DNA from: Paraburkholderia podalyriae
GTDB taxonomy: Bacteria; Pseudomonadota; Gammaproteobacteria; Burkholderiales; Burkholderiaceae
Length of the DNA stretch: 64,000 nt
Assembly (NCBI RefSeq): GCF_014397785.1
Contig: NZ_VZQQ01000010.1
Coordinates: 186,001 to 250,000, forward strand
Direction of reading: 5' to 3'
The position numbers and the translations under genes are program-made. The notes below the pieces were generated by a model. That model was not told the DNA's origin and made no database searches. It saw only the letters and a program-made list of their open reading frames with translations. Shown piece by piece: positions 18,202 through 27,442 of this stretch. Each line of letters begins with the position of its first letter. Position 1 is the first letter of the stretch.

Positions 18202-19824
18202 TTACTCGGACGTGGGCGCGTTCGGGGCGCGCGAGGCGGTGGTGGCGGCGGTGATGGCTGCGTTGGTCTTGGCGTTGACGTTCGCATCCGCTGTTGCCGT
18301 GTCGCTACTCGCCGCGCCGCTCTTGCTCTCGCCGCTGCCCTTGCCATGCGCCGGCAACGTTTCGTTATCCCGCGGACCGTTGGCCGGATCGTCGAGACCG
18401 CCGCCGAGCGCCGTCATCAACGACGCATGCGCGCCGAGCCGCTCGGCCTGCACTTTGGCGACGCCTTCCTGCGCGCGCAGCAACTGGTTTTGCGCGACCA
18501 GCACGTTCAGATAGTCGGTCAAGCCGCGCCGGTAGCCTTCGCGCGACAGTTCGTAGTTCCGCCGCGCGGCGGCGACCGAGCGGTCGGCGTCGTCGGCCTG
18601 AGTGGTCAGCGAACGGATGCGGATCAGCTGGTCGGAGATGTCCTTCAGCGCGCCCACGATCGACTGGTTGTAGCGCTCGACGGCCTCGTCGTAGCCCGCC
18701 GACGCCGCGCCGAGCTGCGAGCGCAGCCGGCCGCCGTCGAAGATCGGCAGCGTCAGCGCGGGACCCACGCTCCAGCTATGCGACGGACTCTTCAGGAACT
18801 GGAACAGCGGCCCCATCGCCGCATAGCCGCCGATCGACGCCAGCAGATTGATGTCCGGATAGAACCCGGCCTTGGCGACGTCGATGCCGCGCGCCTGCGC
18901 GGCGACCGTCCAGCGCGCCGCGACCACGTCGGGGCGGTGGCCGATCAGATCCGCGGGCAGCGCAGCCGGCAGACCAGCGGGCGCGGCGAGCGACAGCGCC
19001 GGACGCTGGATCGCGTCGCCGGCGCCCGGACCCTTGCCCGCGAGCGCGGCCAACTGATTGCGGCCGAGCGCGATTTTCTCGTCGATTGCGTCGATCTGAC
19101 GCTCGTACTCTGGCATCGGCGTTGCGGCCTGGCTCACTTCGAGCTGCGTGCCGATGCCGCCCTTCAGGCGCCGGTTCGCGAGGTCGACGATCTGCTGCTG
19201 TTGCTGCAACGTGGCCTTCGCGATGTCGAGCAACGCGTAGTTCAGCGACATCTCGATATAGGTGCGCACGACGTTCGCCTGCAACTCGAGTTGCGCGGCG
19301 CGCGCATCGGCGGCGCTGGCGTGCGCGAGGTCGAGCGCGCGCTCGGCGGCGTTCTTGTCCTTGCCCCAGAAATCGAGGTGATACGCGAGGCCGAGCGTGC
19401 CGGTGTTGTTCCACGACTGCGCGCCCGCCAGCGGCCCCGGACCGTAGAACACGTTGTCGGCCCACTGCTGGCGCTGAATCGACAGGCTGCCGTTGACTTG
19501 CGGCGCGAGCGCCGCGCGCGCGACGCCGGCCATCGACGCCGCTTCGCGCACGCGCGCCTGGGCGACCGCGAGACTGGGATTGCCGGCCTGAGCGTCCGCG
19601 ATCCAACGGTCCAGCTGCGGATCGTTGTAGGCGCGCCACCAGTCGGCGGCGGGCCACTGCGCATCGGCGTTGGCGGCGCGGATTGCGTTGCCCGCATCGA
19701 GCGACGCAGGATTGATCGTGTGCGTCTGCGGCGCGACGCCTCCGGGACTTGCGCATCCGGCGATTGTTAATAGGATCGTAAGAACCGCGGCTGCGGCGAT
19801 CCCTTTGGGTACCGGAGACTGCAC
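18202..19824 (-). CDS. Outer-membrane efflux lipoprotein, NodT/OprM type
   Basis: 540-residue TolC-like channel that completes the tripartite pump. Seen: a lipoprotein signal peptide with lipobox TIAGC (acylated Cys about residue 24), and two tandem outer-membrane-factor repeats rich in coiled coil (WWRAYNDPQLDRWIADA in the first; ISDQLIRIRSLTTQADDADR in the second). GTG 19824 is chosen as start because GGAGG (complement of 19830-19834) lies 5 bases before it; an in-frame TTG at 19836 overlaps that site. Unusual: a C-terminal Ser/Ala/Thr/Asn-rich low-complexity tail of about 50 residues (GKGSGESKSGAASSDTATA and on). First gene of the operon. Confidence 0.9.
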   Translation of the reverse strand: MQSPVPKGIAAAAVLTILLTIAGCASPGGVAPQTHTINPASLDAGNAIRAANADAQWPAADWWRAYNDPQLDRWIADAQAGNPSLAVAQARVREAASMAGVARAALAPQVNGSLSIQRQQWADNVFYGPGPLAGAQSWNNTGTLGLAYHLDFWGKDKNAAERALDLAHASAADARAAQLELQANVVRTYIEMSLNYALLDIAKATLQQQQQIVDLANRRLKGGIGTQLEVSQAATPMPEYERQIDAIDEKIALGRNQLAALAGKGPGAGDAIQRPALSLAAPAGLPAALPADLIGHRPDVVAARWTVAAQARGIDVAKAGFYPDINLLASIGGYAAMGPLFQFLKSPSHSWSVGPALTLPIFDGGRLRSQLGAASAGYDEAVERYNQSIVGALKDISDQLIRIRSLTTQADDADRSVAAARRNYELSREGYRRGLTDYLNVLVAQNQLLRAQEGVAKVQAERLGAHASLMTALGGGLDDPANGPRDNETLPAHGKGSGESKSGAASSDTATADANVNAKTNAAITAATTASRAPNAPTSE

Positions 19825-19980
19825 GATTTCCTCCAAAATTGACTATAGAAGCTTGTGCGCAATTATATTTTTCGATCGATTGCGGAATAACCGGTAAGGA
19901 TGCAAGGCATTTTTACGTAACATGACATAATCGCCATTGCTGATCGTGTAACAATCGCTGCCGATTTTCTGAGGATAGGT

Positions 19981-20919
19981 ATGGACACGCTCCAAAACAT
20001 GCGCGTTTTTGTCCGCGTCGTCGAAGCGGGCAGCTTCACGGGCGCCGCGCAGCACCTGAATACGACGACGGCCTACGCGTCGCGCGCGGTTTCCGATCTG
20101 GAAGCGCATCTGCGCACGCGGCTCCTGAACCGGACCACGCGCCGCATCGCGCTGACCGAAGCTGGCGAGCGCTATCTGCAGCGCTGCGAGCAGATTCTTG
20201 CGTATGTGGATCAGGCGGAGGCCGAGGCGAGCGACGCGCACGCGCGCCCATCCGGCAAGCTCAAGGTTCACGCGATGACGAGCTTCGGCCAGCATTACGT
20301 GGTACCGGCCGTGGGACGTTACCAGCAGCGCTACCCGGACGTGCATATCGAACTGACGCTCGCGCAGCGCATGCCCGATCTGCTCGACGAAGGCTTCGAC
20401 GTGTCGCTGACGCTCGCGACCGGCCTGCCGGATTCGGGCCTCGTGTCACAGCGCCTCGGCAGCGCGTTCAGCATTGCGTGCGCGTCGCCGGCTTACCTCG
20501 AGCGGCACGGCGTGCCGCAAACGCCGGCGGACCTCGCGCGGCACACCTGCCTGCAGATGGTGACGCCGGTGAATCCGCCGGACAAATGGACCTTCGACGG
20601 CCCGAACGGCGAGGAAACCGTCTCGCTCGGCGCGACGACGTTTCAGGTGAACGTGGCCGAGGCGATGGTCGTGGCCGTCTGCCAGGGGATGGGCGTGGCG
20701 CTGATTCCGATCTACTCGGCGATCAGCCGTCTGCGCAGCGGCGAGCTGGTGTGGCTGATGCCCGAGTACACTTCCCAGCAGATGAATCTGTATGCGCTGT
20801 ATCCGTCGCGGCAGTATCTCGACGCGAAGATCCGCACGTGGGTCGAATTCCTGCGCGACGAGTTGCCCTCCACGCTGGCGGCGGATCAGGAAGAGTTGCG
20901 GCAGTTCGCGCGGACCTGA
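19981..20919 (+). CDS. LysR-family regulator, divergent from the efflux operon (AaeR-like)
   Basis: 312 residues. Seen: winged helix-turn-helix at about 1-60 (MRVFVRVVEAGSFTGAAQHL, then ASRAVSDLEAHL) followed by a periplasmic-binding-type effector domain from about 90. Divergent placement 157 bases from the efflux operon is the classical arrangement for a LysR activator of that operon, as AaeR is for aaeXAB in E. coli; the effector would then be an aromatic acid. The shared spacer contains the palindrome TTACGTAA (19913-19920) and other AT-rich dyads but I cannot define the LysR box. A GAGGATAGG site precedes ATG 19981. Confidence 0.88.
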   Translation: MDTLQNMRVFVRVVEAGSFTGAAQHLNTTTAYASRAVSDLEAHLRTRLLNRTTRRIALTEAGERYLQRCEQILAYVDQAEAEASDAHARPSGKLKVHAMTSFGQHYVVPAVGRYQQRYPDVHIELTLAQRMPDLLDEGFDVSLTLATGLPDSGLVSQRLGSAFSIACASPAYLERHGVPQTPADLARHTCLQMVTPVNPPDKWTFDGPNGEETVSLGATTFQVNVAEAMVVAVCQGMGVALIPIYSAISRLRSGELVWLMPEYTSQQMNLYALYPSRQYLDAKIRTWVEFLRDELPSTLAADQEELRQFART

Positions 20920-21116
20920 GCGCGTGCTTGCCATGCGTTGACGTTCGGCCGGTGCGTGGCGTGACAGCCTGTTACACGCTCGCCGCGCCGCAACATTTCT
21001 TTACTTCTCCCGCGCAGTCGATTTGCTAACGTGTCGTTCACGCGCCGCCGCTCTGGCCGGACGCGCTGGATTCGCCACCGTTCGGCACCTCGCAACCACT
21101 GAAGGACGACACATCC

Positions 21117-21269
21117 ATGGATACGCACCTGATGATCGGCTTGGCCGTCATGTTTGGTCTGATCGGCGTCGCCGCGTCGCGCGATCTGCTGCGCCGCATC
21201 CGCGAACAGCAGCCGCAACTCGTGCCGGTCGAGGTCGAGTCACAGGATGCGCGGCGCCGGGAGCGGTGA
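21117..21269 (+). CDS. Possible 50-residue single-pass membrane protein
   Basis: ATG 21117 to TGA 21267-21269. The N-terminus MDTHLMIGLAVMFGLIGVAA is one hydrophobic helix, followed by a very basic and charged tail (RDLLRRIREQ, DARRRER). A GAAGGA purine run at 21101-21106 precedes the start, rather far upstream. The hydrophobic start and charged tail look protein-like, but length and the GC-rich setting make chance possible. No family recognised. It sits between the LysR gene and the convergent phosphoesterase gene. Confidence 0.4.
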   Translation: MDTHLMIGLAVMFGLIGVAASRDLLRRIREQQPQLVPVEVESQDARRRER

Positions 21270-21305
21270 GGCGCGGCAGCGGGCTGATCCGATGCAACGG
21301 GCTCG

Positions 21306-22112
21306 CTAGATCTCGACAACCTTGTCCCACGCGAACAGCGGATTTTCCCACTGGCGCGTGCGTCGGTTGAAATAGCCGCGCGGATTGCACACGACGCGCG
21401 TGCCGTCCACCACGTAGTCGAACGATGTGTGCGTGTGGCCATGAATCCACAGCGCGACAGGCGCGCGCACCAGCTCCGGCAGATGATTGACGAAGCCCGC
21501 GGATACGCGGTCCTCGGCAAAGCGCCCGGCCAGACTCAGCCGATGCGGCGCATGGTGCGTGACCACGATCGTTTGGCCGGCGAACGGCCTCGCAAGCTCG
21601 CTTTCGAGCCATGCGCGTGCATGCCGGTGCAGCGCGAGCGAATCTGCGGGCGTGAAGTCGCGCGCGGCGTCGCGCGGGTCGTGCGGCCAGTTCATCTGGA
21701 TCAACCCGCGATAGTCGAGCATGACCCGGCGCGCGGCGGCGATCGATTCCTCGATCGCATCGGGCGTCGCGCCGTACAGCGCGAAGTCGGTCCACAACGT
21801 CGTGCCGAGCACGCGCCAGCGTCCGTGGCTGTCGACGAGCGCGGCGTTGTTCAGCACATGCACGTTGTCGACCTGCGCGGCCGCGTCGAGCATCGCGCTC
21901 TCCAGCGCGCCGAACTCACCGTCGTAATACTCGTGATTGCCCGGCACGTAGACGACCGGCACCGCGTCGTCGAACGCCTGCGCGGCCCAGCGCGGGCCGG
22001 CCGCATGGTTGTGAATGTCGCCCGCCAGCACGACCAGATCCGCCTGAGCATGTGGGATCAGTTCAGGTTCGTCGTTTTCCAGATGCAGATCGGACAGCAC
22101 GCGAATCTTCAC
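21306..22112 (-). CDS. Calcineurin-like metallophosphoesterase
   Basis: 268 residues, a complete two-metal phosphoesterase. Seen: DLHLEND (D8, H10), GDIHNH, PGNHEYYDGE, THHAPH and HGHTHTSFDY, the five metal-ligand motifs of the superfamily in order. Starts at GTG 22112. The substrate is unknown: such proteins include cyclic nucleotide, nucleic acid and UDP-diacylglucosamine phosphoesterases, and the lack of a signal peptide points to the cytoplasm. It lies 52 bases after the FAD oxidase gene on the same strand and may share its transcript. Confidence 0.88.
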   Translation of the reverse strand: MKIRVLSDLHLENDEPELIPHAQADLVVLAGDIHNHAAGPRWAAQAFDDAVPVVYVPGNHEYYDGEFGALESAMLDAAAQVDNVHVLNNAALVDSHGRWRVLGTTLWTDFALYGATPDAIEESIAAARRVMLDYRGLIQMNWPHDPRDAARDFTPADSLALHRHARAWLESELARPFAGQTIVVTHHAPHRLSLAGRFAEDRVSAGFVNHLPELVRAPVALWIHGHTHTSFDYVVDGTRVVCNPRGYFNRRTRQWENPLFAWDKVVEI

Positions 22113-22164
22113 GGACGCGACTCCTGCGAAACGCCTGCGCGCCGGATCGCGGAGGCTTCAGACA

Positions 22165-23583
22165 TTAGCGTAGCACCTTGCCCGGATTCATCAGGTTCAG
22201 CGGATCGAGCGCCTGCTTGATCGCGCGCATCATCCGCACTTCGACGTCCTGCTTGTAGTGCGCGGCATCGTCGATCTTCAGCTGGCCGAGTCCATGTTCG
22301 GCGCTGATGCTGCCGCGATGCGCAGCCACGCTGTCGTAGACGATCCGGTTGATCGGGCTTTGATATTCCCGCAGAAACGCCTTCGCGTCGACGCCCTCGG
22401 GTGTCTGCACGTTGTAGTGCAGATTGCCGTCGCCGAGATGGCCGAACGTGACCATGCGCGCGCCCGGTGCGGCTTGCGCGATCGCGGCGTCGGTCGCCTC
22501 GATGAAATGGCCGATGCGTGAAATCGGCACCGCGATGTCGTGCTTGATGTTAAGCCCTTCCTCGGCCTGCGCGAGCGGAATGTGCTCGCGCAGATTCCAG
22601 AACGCGCGCGACTGCGCGAGGTTTTCCGCGACCACGGCGTCTTCGACGAGACCCTGTTCGAGTGCGGTCTCCATCAGCCCCTCGAACAGCGTGCGCGCGT
22701 GGACTTCGCTTTCGCTGTCCGACAGTTCGAGCAGCACGACCTGCGCATGCGGTTCGGCGAACGGATAACGCATCTGCTCGAAATGCCGGCCGACGAGGCG
22801 CAGGCAGAAATCCGACATCAGCTCGAAGCCGGTCAACAGCGGCCCGGCGACGCGCTGCGTGAGCGCGAGAAAATCGAGCGCCGCATGCGGCGACGCGAGC
22901 GCGGCAAGCGCGGTGACTCGCGCGGCGGGCTGCGGATGCAGCTTCAACACCGCCGCGGTGATCAGGCCGAGCGTACCTTCCGCGCCGATGAACAGGTCGC
23001 GCAGATCGTAGCCAGTGTTGTCCTTGCGCAGCCCGCGCAGGCCGTCCCATAGTTCGCCTTGCGGCGTCACCACTTCGAGGCCGAGACATAGTTCGCGCGC
23101 GTTGCCATAACGCAGTACACCGGTGCCGCCCGCGTTGGTCGACAGATTGCCCCCGATCGTGCAGCTGCCTTCGGCGGCGAGGCTCAGCGCAAACAGACGC
23201 CCGGCCGCTTCGGCGTGCTTCTGCACCTCGGCGAGAATCACGCCGGCTTCGACGGTGATCGTGTTGTTGTGCGGATCGATGTCGCGCACGCGATTCAGGC
23301 GGCGCAGGCTGATGACCGCCTGCGCGCCGCTCGCGTCGGGTGTCGCGCCGCCCGCGAGGCCGGTGTTGCCGCCCTGCGGCACCAGCGCGACGCGATGTTC
23401 GACCGCGAGCTTGACGAGCGCGGCAGCTTCGGCGGATGTGGCCGGAGCGAGCACCGCGCAGGCCGCGCCGGTGTATCGTCCGCGCCAGTCGGTCAGAAAG
23501 GGCGCCGTGTCGTGCGGGTCGGTCAGTACGTGAGCCGCGCCGATGGCGTCGCGGCAGGCGGCGAGAAAAGCGGTGTGGGTCAT
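22165..23583 (-). CDS. FAD-linked 2-hydroxyacid oxidase/dehydrogenase (GlcD/D2HGDH type)
   Basis: 472 residues of the vanillyl-alcohol-oxidase flavoprotein fold. Seen: VPQGGNTGLAGGATP (FAD pyrophosphate loop, about 65-79), NTITVEAG, GNLSTNAGGTGVLRYGNARE (about 145-165), the GAEGTLGLIT motif, and the C-terminal FGHLGDGNLHYNV and SAEHGLGQLK blocks with conserved His. These are shared by D-2-hydroxyglutarate dehydrogenase, GlcD and D-lactate dehydrogenases. No GlcE/GlcF partners are adjacent, so a stand-alone D-2-hydroxyacid or 2-hydroxyglutarate dehydrogenase is more likely than glycolate oxidase; metals or partners are not visible. Confidence 0.85.
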   Translation of the reverse strand: MTHTAFLAACRDAIGAAHVLTDPHDTAPFLTDWRGRYTGAACAVLAPATSAEAAALVKLAVEHRVALVPQGGNTGLAGGATPDASGAQAVISLRRLNRVRDIDPHNNTITVEAGVILAEVQKHAEAAGRLFALSLAAEGSCTIGGNLSTNAGGTGVLRYGNARELCLGLEVVTPQGELWDGLRGLRKDNTGYDLRDLFIGAEGTLGLITAAVLKLHPQPAARVTALAALASPHAALDFLALTQRVAGPLLTGFELMSDFCLRLVGRHFEQMRYPFAEPHAQVVLLELSDSESEVHARTLFEGLMETALEQGLVEDAVVAENLAQSRAFWNLREHIPLAQAEEGLNIKHDIAVPISRIGHFIEATDAAIAQAAPGARMVTFGHLGDGNLHYNVQTPEGVDAKAFLREYQSPINRIVYDSVAAHRGSISAEHGLGQLKIDDAAHYKQDVEVRMMRAIKQALDPLNLMNPGKVLR

Positions 23584-23631
23584 CTGGTCGATTGGCGGTA
23601 TTAGGGGCGGCAGCGTGTCGGGGCTAGGCCG

Positions 23632-24054
23632 TCAGGCGGGCGGGGTGGGTTCGCTGGCGGCCTGCTTTGCGGCCCGTTTTGCGGCCCGTTTAGCCGCACG
23701 CTTGAAAGGCCCGACGTACGCGAGTGCGCAAGCGAAGAAAATCACGGCCAGCGCCGCTTGCAGCCAGCCGAGCCGCGCACTCAAGCCATGGTCGCTCCAG
23801 CCGCGCACGACGCCTTCGGCGAAGTACAGCAGGATCAGCATCGAAGCCCATTGCATCGTATAAAGCCGGCGTCGCCACACTCCCGGCAACGCGCAGAGCA
23901 GCGGCAACGCCTTCAGCACGAGCAGCGAGCCGCCGGGCCGCAACGGCGCGAGCCACCATTCCCACGCGATCGCAAGCGCGATCATCGCGACCAGCGTGAA
24001 CGCGGCGACGAGCGCGGCGGCGGCTTTCGGCTGCACGGGCATGGGTTCGTTCAC
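23632..24054 (-). CDS. DUF2069 inner-membrane protein
   Basis: 140 residues, starting GTG (24054) 10 bases after the wrbA stop; an in-frame ATG at 24042 is an alternative. Seen: about four hydrophobic segments and the motif LLCALPGVWRRRLYTMQWASML with the Pro-Gly and Arg cluster between helices 2 and 3, typical of DUF2069, a family often found beside wrbA in Betaproteobacteria. The C-terminus is a basic repeat (FKRAAKRAAKRAAKQAA) encoded by a 12-base tandem repeat. Function unknown; co-transcription with wrbA is likely. Confidence 0.82.
   Translation of the reverse strand: MNEPMPVQPKAAAALVAAFTLVAMIALAIAWEWWLAPLRPGGSLLVLKALPLLCALPGVWRRRLYTMQWASMLILLYFAEGVVRGWSDHGLSARLGWLQAALAVIFFACALAYVGPFKRAAKRAAKRAAKQAASEPTPPA
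23665..23700 (+). repeat. 12-bp tandem repeat, three units, in the DUF2069 gene
   Basis: Units CTTTGCGGCCCG, TTTTGCGGCCCG and TTTAGCCGCACG lie head to tail and encode the Ala-Ala-Lys-Arg repeats of the DUF2069 protein's C-terminal tail. Multiples of four codons can expand or contract without a frameshift. Confidence 0.75.
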
Positions 24055-24064
24055 GGCTTGGTAC

Positions 24065-24775
<711 letters not shown>

Positions 24776-24796
24776 TCAGCAAGCAAGGAGGCAGGT

Positions 24797-26110
24797 TTGT
24801 TGGTTAGGGTGCGTTTCGATCTCGACACGCTCAAACGGCTTGCGCAATTCGCCGCGCAACGCATCGGCGAGGACCGGATTCCGCAGGTCGCGGGCAGTCT
24901 GACGTTCACGACGATGCTCGCGCTCGTGCCGCTCGCCACCGTCGCGTTTGCGCTGTTCACCGCGTTTCCGATCTTCAGCTCGTTCCAGGCGTCGCTGCAG
25001 TTTTTTCTGGCCGACCACCTGATGCCCGCGCAGTTGAACGATCAGATCTTCAAGTATCTGAACCAGTTCGCGTCGAAGGCCAAAGGGCTGACCACGATCG
25101 GCATGATCGTGCTGTTCGTCACCGCGGTGATGACGATGATGACCGTCGAGTCCGCGTTCAACGTGATCTGGCGCGTACGCAAGGCGCGGCCCGTCGCGCA
25201 GCGCATTCTCGTCTACTGGGCGATCATCACGCTCGGTCCGATCCTGATCGGCGTGAGTCTGTCGATCTCGTCGTATCTGTTCACGCAATCGATGTCGTTC
25301 AGTGCCGCGCAGCGCATCACCCCGCTGATCGAATGGGCGCTCGCGAGCGCCTCGCTGCCGTTTACGATGCTCGCGTTCACGATTCTTTACGTTTATCTGC
25401 CGAATTGCCGCGTCGAATGGCGCGACGCGGTGGTCGGCGGCGTGATCGCGGCGGTCGCGTTCGAGCTCGCCAAGCGCGGCTTCGGCTACTACGTGCGCCG
25501 TATTCCGACCTATACGGCCGTGTATGGCGCGTTCGCCGCGGTGCCGCTGTTCCTGCTGTGGATGTACCTGTGCTGGTTCATCACGCTGACCGGCGCGATG
25601 ATTGCATCGGCGTTGCCGGCGATTCGCATCGGTCAGTTTCACCGCCCCGTGTTCTACGGCAGCAATCTGTTCGATTCGCTCGAATTGCTCGCGCGGCTGT
25701 GCGAAGCGCGCGAGGCCGGCAGGCGCGGCTACACGATGCCCGAGCTTGCGCGCATGCTTCGCCGCGACATGGATACGACGCTGATGCTGTTGCAGCGTCT
25801 CGAGGAGATCGAGTGGATCGCGCGGCTGGAGGAGGACCATACCGGCCCGCACTTCGTGTTGCTCGCGAACCCGGCGCAGGTGACCGTGCAGCGGCTGTAC
25901 GACCTGTTCGTGATCGACCGTGCGGAGCTCACGTATCAGCTCGAACTCGACTCAACGCGGGTGGACAGCGGCATGCTGCTTGCCGCGCTCGACAACGACC
26001 AGCTGAAGGTGACGCTCGCCGCGTTGCTCGCCTCGCGCGCGGCGGCAAGGGCGGCGCGACCCGGAGACGGCGAGCGAGCGGCGGCTTCGATGCCGCACCA
26101 GGCAGCGTGA
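24797..26110 (+). CDS. YihY-family inner-membrane protein
   Basis: 437 residues. Seen: about six transmembrane helices in the first 270 residues, with the family signature IPQVAGSLTFTTMLALVPL near residues 30-48 and VYLPNCRVEWRDAVVGG around 200-216; the last ~140 residues are soluble and contain a winged-helix-like stretch (TMPELARMLRRDMDTTLMLL). The family was once called ribonuclease BN by mistake; function is unknown. The start is TTG 24797, fixed by a perfect AAGGAGG at 24785-24791 five bases upstream. It converges on the Mpo1-like gene with a hairpin between. Confidence 0.87.
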   Translation: MLVRVRFDLDTLKRLAQFAAQRIGEDRIPQVAGSLTFTTMLALVPLATVAFALFTAFPIFSSFQASLQFFLADHLMPAQLNDQIFKYLNQFASKAKGLTTIGMIVLFVTAVMTMMTVESAFNVIWRVRKARPVAQRILVYWAIITLGPILIGVSLSISSYLFTQSMSFSAAQRITPLIEWALASASLPFTMLAFTILYVYLPNCRVEWRDAVVGGVIAAVAFELAKRGFGYYVRRIPTYTAVYGAFAAVPLFLLWMYLCWFITLTGAMIASALPAIRIGQFHRPVFYGSNLFDSLELLARLCEAREAGRRGYTMPELARMLRRDMDTTLMLLQRLEEIEWIARLEEDHTGPHFVLLANPAQVTVQRLYDLFVIDRAELTYQLELDSTRVDSGMLLAALDNDQLKVTLAALLASRAAARAARPGDGERAAASMPHQAA

Positions 26111-26112
26111 CA

Positions 26113-26136
26113 GGGCGGCTCGACTTCGAGCCGCCC
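26113..26136. terminator. GC-rich hairpin between convergent genes
   Basis: A perfect 11-bp stem GGGCGGCTCGA / TCGAGCCGCCC with a 2-base centre starts 3 bases after the YihY stop and ends 9 bases before the Mpo1-like stop. There is no T run on either side, so it is a weak or Rho-assisted terminator, or an RNA-stabilising hairpin, for both genes. Confidence 0.5.
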
Positions 26137-26144
26137 CGGTAGAA

Positions 26145-26465
26145 CTACAACGAAATCTTGCCCACGCAGATGTCCTTGAACATCACCCAGTCGCCCATCA
26201 GGCTGTAAAACGGATGACGGAAGGTGGCCGGCCGGTTCTTTTCGAAGAAGAAATGGCCGACCCACGCGAAGCCATAGCCGCACACCACGGCCGCCGGCAA
26301 CCATAGCCAGCCGCCGGTGGCGAGCGCCATCGCGAGACAGCCAATCACGCCGAGCGAGCCGACGAAATGCAGCCGCCGCGACACGAGGTTGCGATGCTCG
26401 CTCAGGTAGTACGGATAAAACTCCGCGAAGCTCGCGAAGTGATCGGTATGTGCTGTATGAGCCAT
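26145..26465 (-). CDS. Mpo1-like (DUF962) membrane protein
   Basis: 106 residues. Seen: FASFAEFYPYYLSEHRN and RRLHFVGS at the N-terminus, then two hydrophobic helices, then WVGHFFFEKNRPATF and PFYSLMGDW. The His residues of YLSEHRN, RRLHFVG and VGHFFFE match the iron-binding histidines of yeast Mpo1, a dioxygenase that shortens 2-hydroxy fatty acids. The bacterial role is not established; fatty-acid alpha-oxidation is an inference from the family. It is short but complete and stands alone. Confidence 0.87.
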   Translation of the reverse strand: MAHTAHTDHFASFAEFYPYYLSEHRNLVSRRLHFVGSLGVIGCLAMALATGGWLWLPAAVVCGYGFAWVGHFFFEKNRPATFRHPFYSLMGDWVMFKDICVGKISL

Positions 26466-26608
26466 GACGGCCTCCGGAGGCTGAAAAAGACAGCTTCAAT
26501 CATTCTCCGGCGATCGCCTGCCTAACGCAACCTGGCCATTCGCGACGCCTTTGCGGCGACCGCCCGCGGACCACCGAGGTGCACGCAGAGCCGCAATCGC
26601 ACGCCCAC

Positions 26609-27442
26609 TCAACGCGCTTCGTGCGGCGGCCGCGAAGCGAAGCCGTACAGCGCATCGAGCGTCGCGTCGGGTTGCTCGGTCATTAACGCATGGCCCGCAT
26701 CGAGCGTGACGGTGTCGACCGGCATACCCGCTTGCGCGAGCGCATCGGCAAGCGCTTTCGCCACACGCGGCGGGGTCATTGCGTCGCGCCGGCCGACGAT
26801 CAGACGCGTTGCGCAACGCACCTGCGCCGCGCGGGCGAGGCCGTCCGCATAGGTGTGGCAGGCGGTGAAATCGGTGTGGAACAGATGCGGTTCACCGCTA
26901 GAGGCGACGTGCTCCATCAGCCGCTGGTTCATGCCGTGCAGCCAGAAACCGGGGCCGGGGCAGGACGGCTTCGCGGCGAGCGTCGAATGCGACCACTGGT
27001 TGACCATGGCGATCGCCTCGGGCTCGCGATGGAGCGCGGCGTCGAGCAGCGCGTCGGAGACGGTCATCGGCAGCGCGGTCGCGAGCAGCGCAAGATGCGT
27101 CGCGCGCTGCGGATAGCGGCCGGCGAAGTCGAGGGCGATCAGCGAGCCCATGCTGTGACCGGCGACGAACGCACGCGTGACGCCCGCGGTGTCGAGCAAC
27201 GCGGCGAGCCAGTCGGCCAGCGCGGCGATGCTGGCGAGCGCGGGTCCGGCGCTGCGGCGGTGGCCCGGCAGATCCACCGCGAGCACGCCGAAGCCGTGAT
27301 GCGCGAAGTAGCGGCTTTGCAGCGCCCACACGCTGTGATCGTGTTCGGCGCCGTGAATGAATACCGCTGTCGGCAGGCTCGCATCGAAGGGTTTGCCGCC
27401 TGTGTAGGCGTAGGCCGGTTTGCCTTGAACGGTGACGATCAT
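26609..27442 (-). CDS. Alpha/beta-hydrolase
   Basis: 277 residues. Seen: FIHGAEHDHSVW (oxyanion region HG, about 28-39), the nucleophile elbow GHSMGS (about 95-100), GRRDAMTPP near the acid position, and DAGHAL supplying the catalytic His. Its ATG overlaps the metY stop by four bases (ATGA), so it is translationally coupled to metY. The substrate is unknown; the coupling suggests a link to acyl-homoserine or another ester in methionine metabolism, but it is not a homoserine acetyltransferase of MetX type (no matching length or motifs). Confidence 0.82.
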   Translation of the reverse strand: MIVTVQGKPAYAYTGGKPFDASLPTAVFIHGAEHDHSVWALQSRYFAHHGFGVLAVDLPGHRRSAGPALASIAALADWLAALLDTAGVTRAFVAGHSMGSLIALDFAGRYPQRATHLALLATALPMTVSDALLDAALHREPEAIAMVNQWSHSTLAAKPSCPGPGFWLHGMNQRLMEHVASSGEPHLFHTDFTACHTYADGLARAAQVRCATRLIVGRRDAMTPPRVAKALADALAQAGMPVDTVTLDAGHALMTEQPDATLDALYGFASRPPHEAR

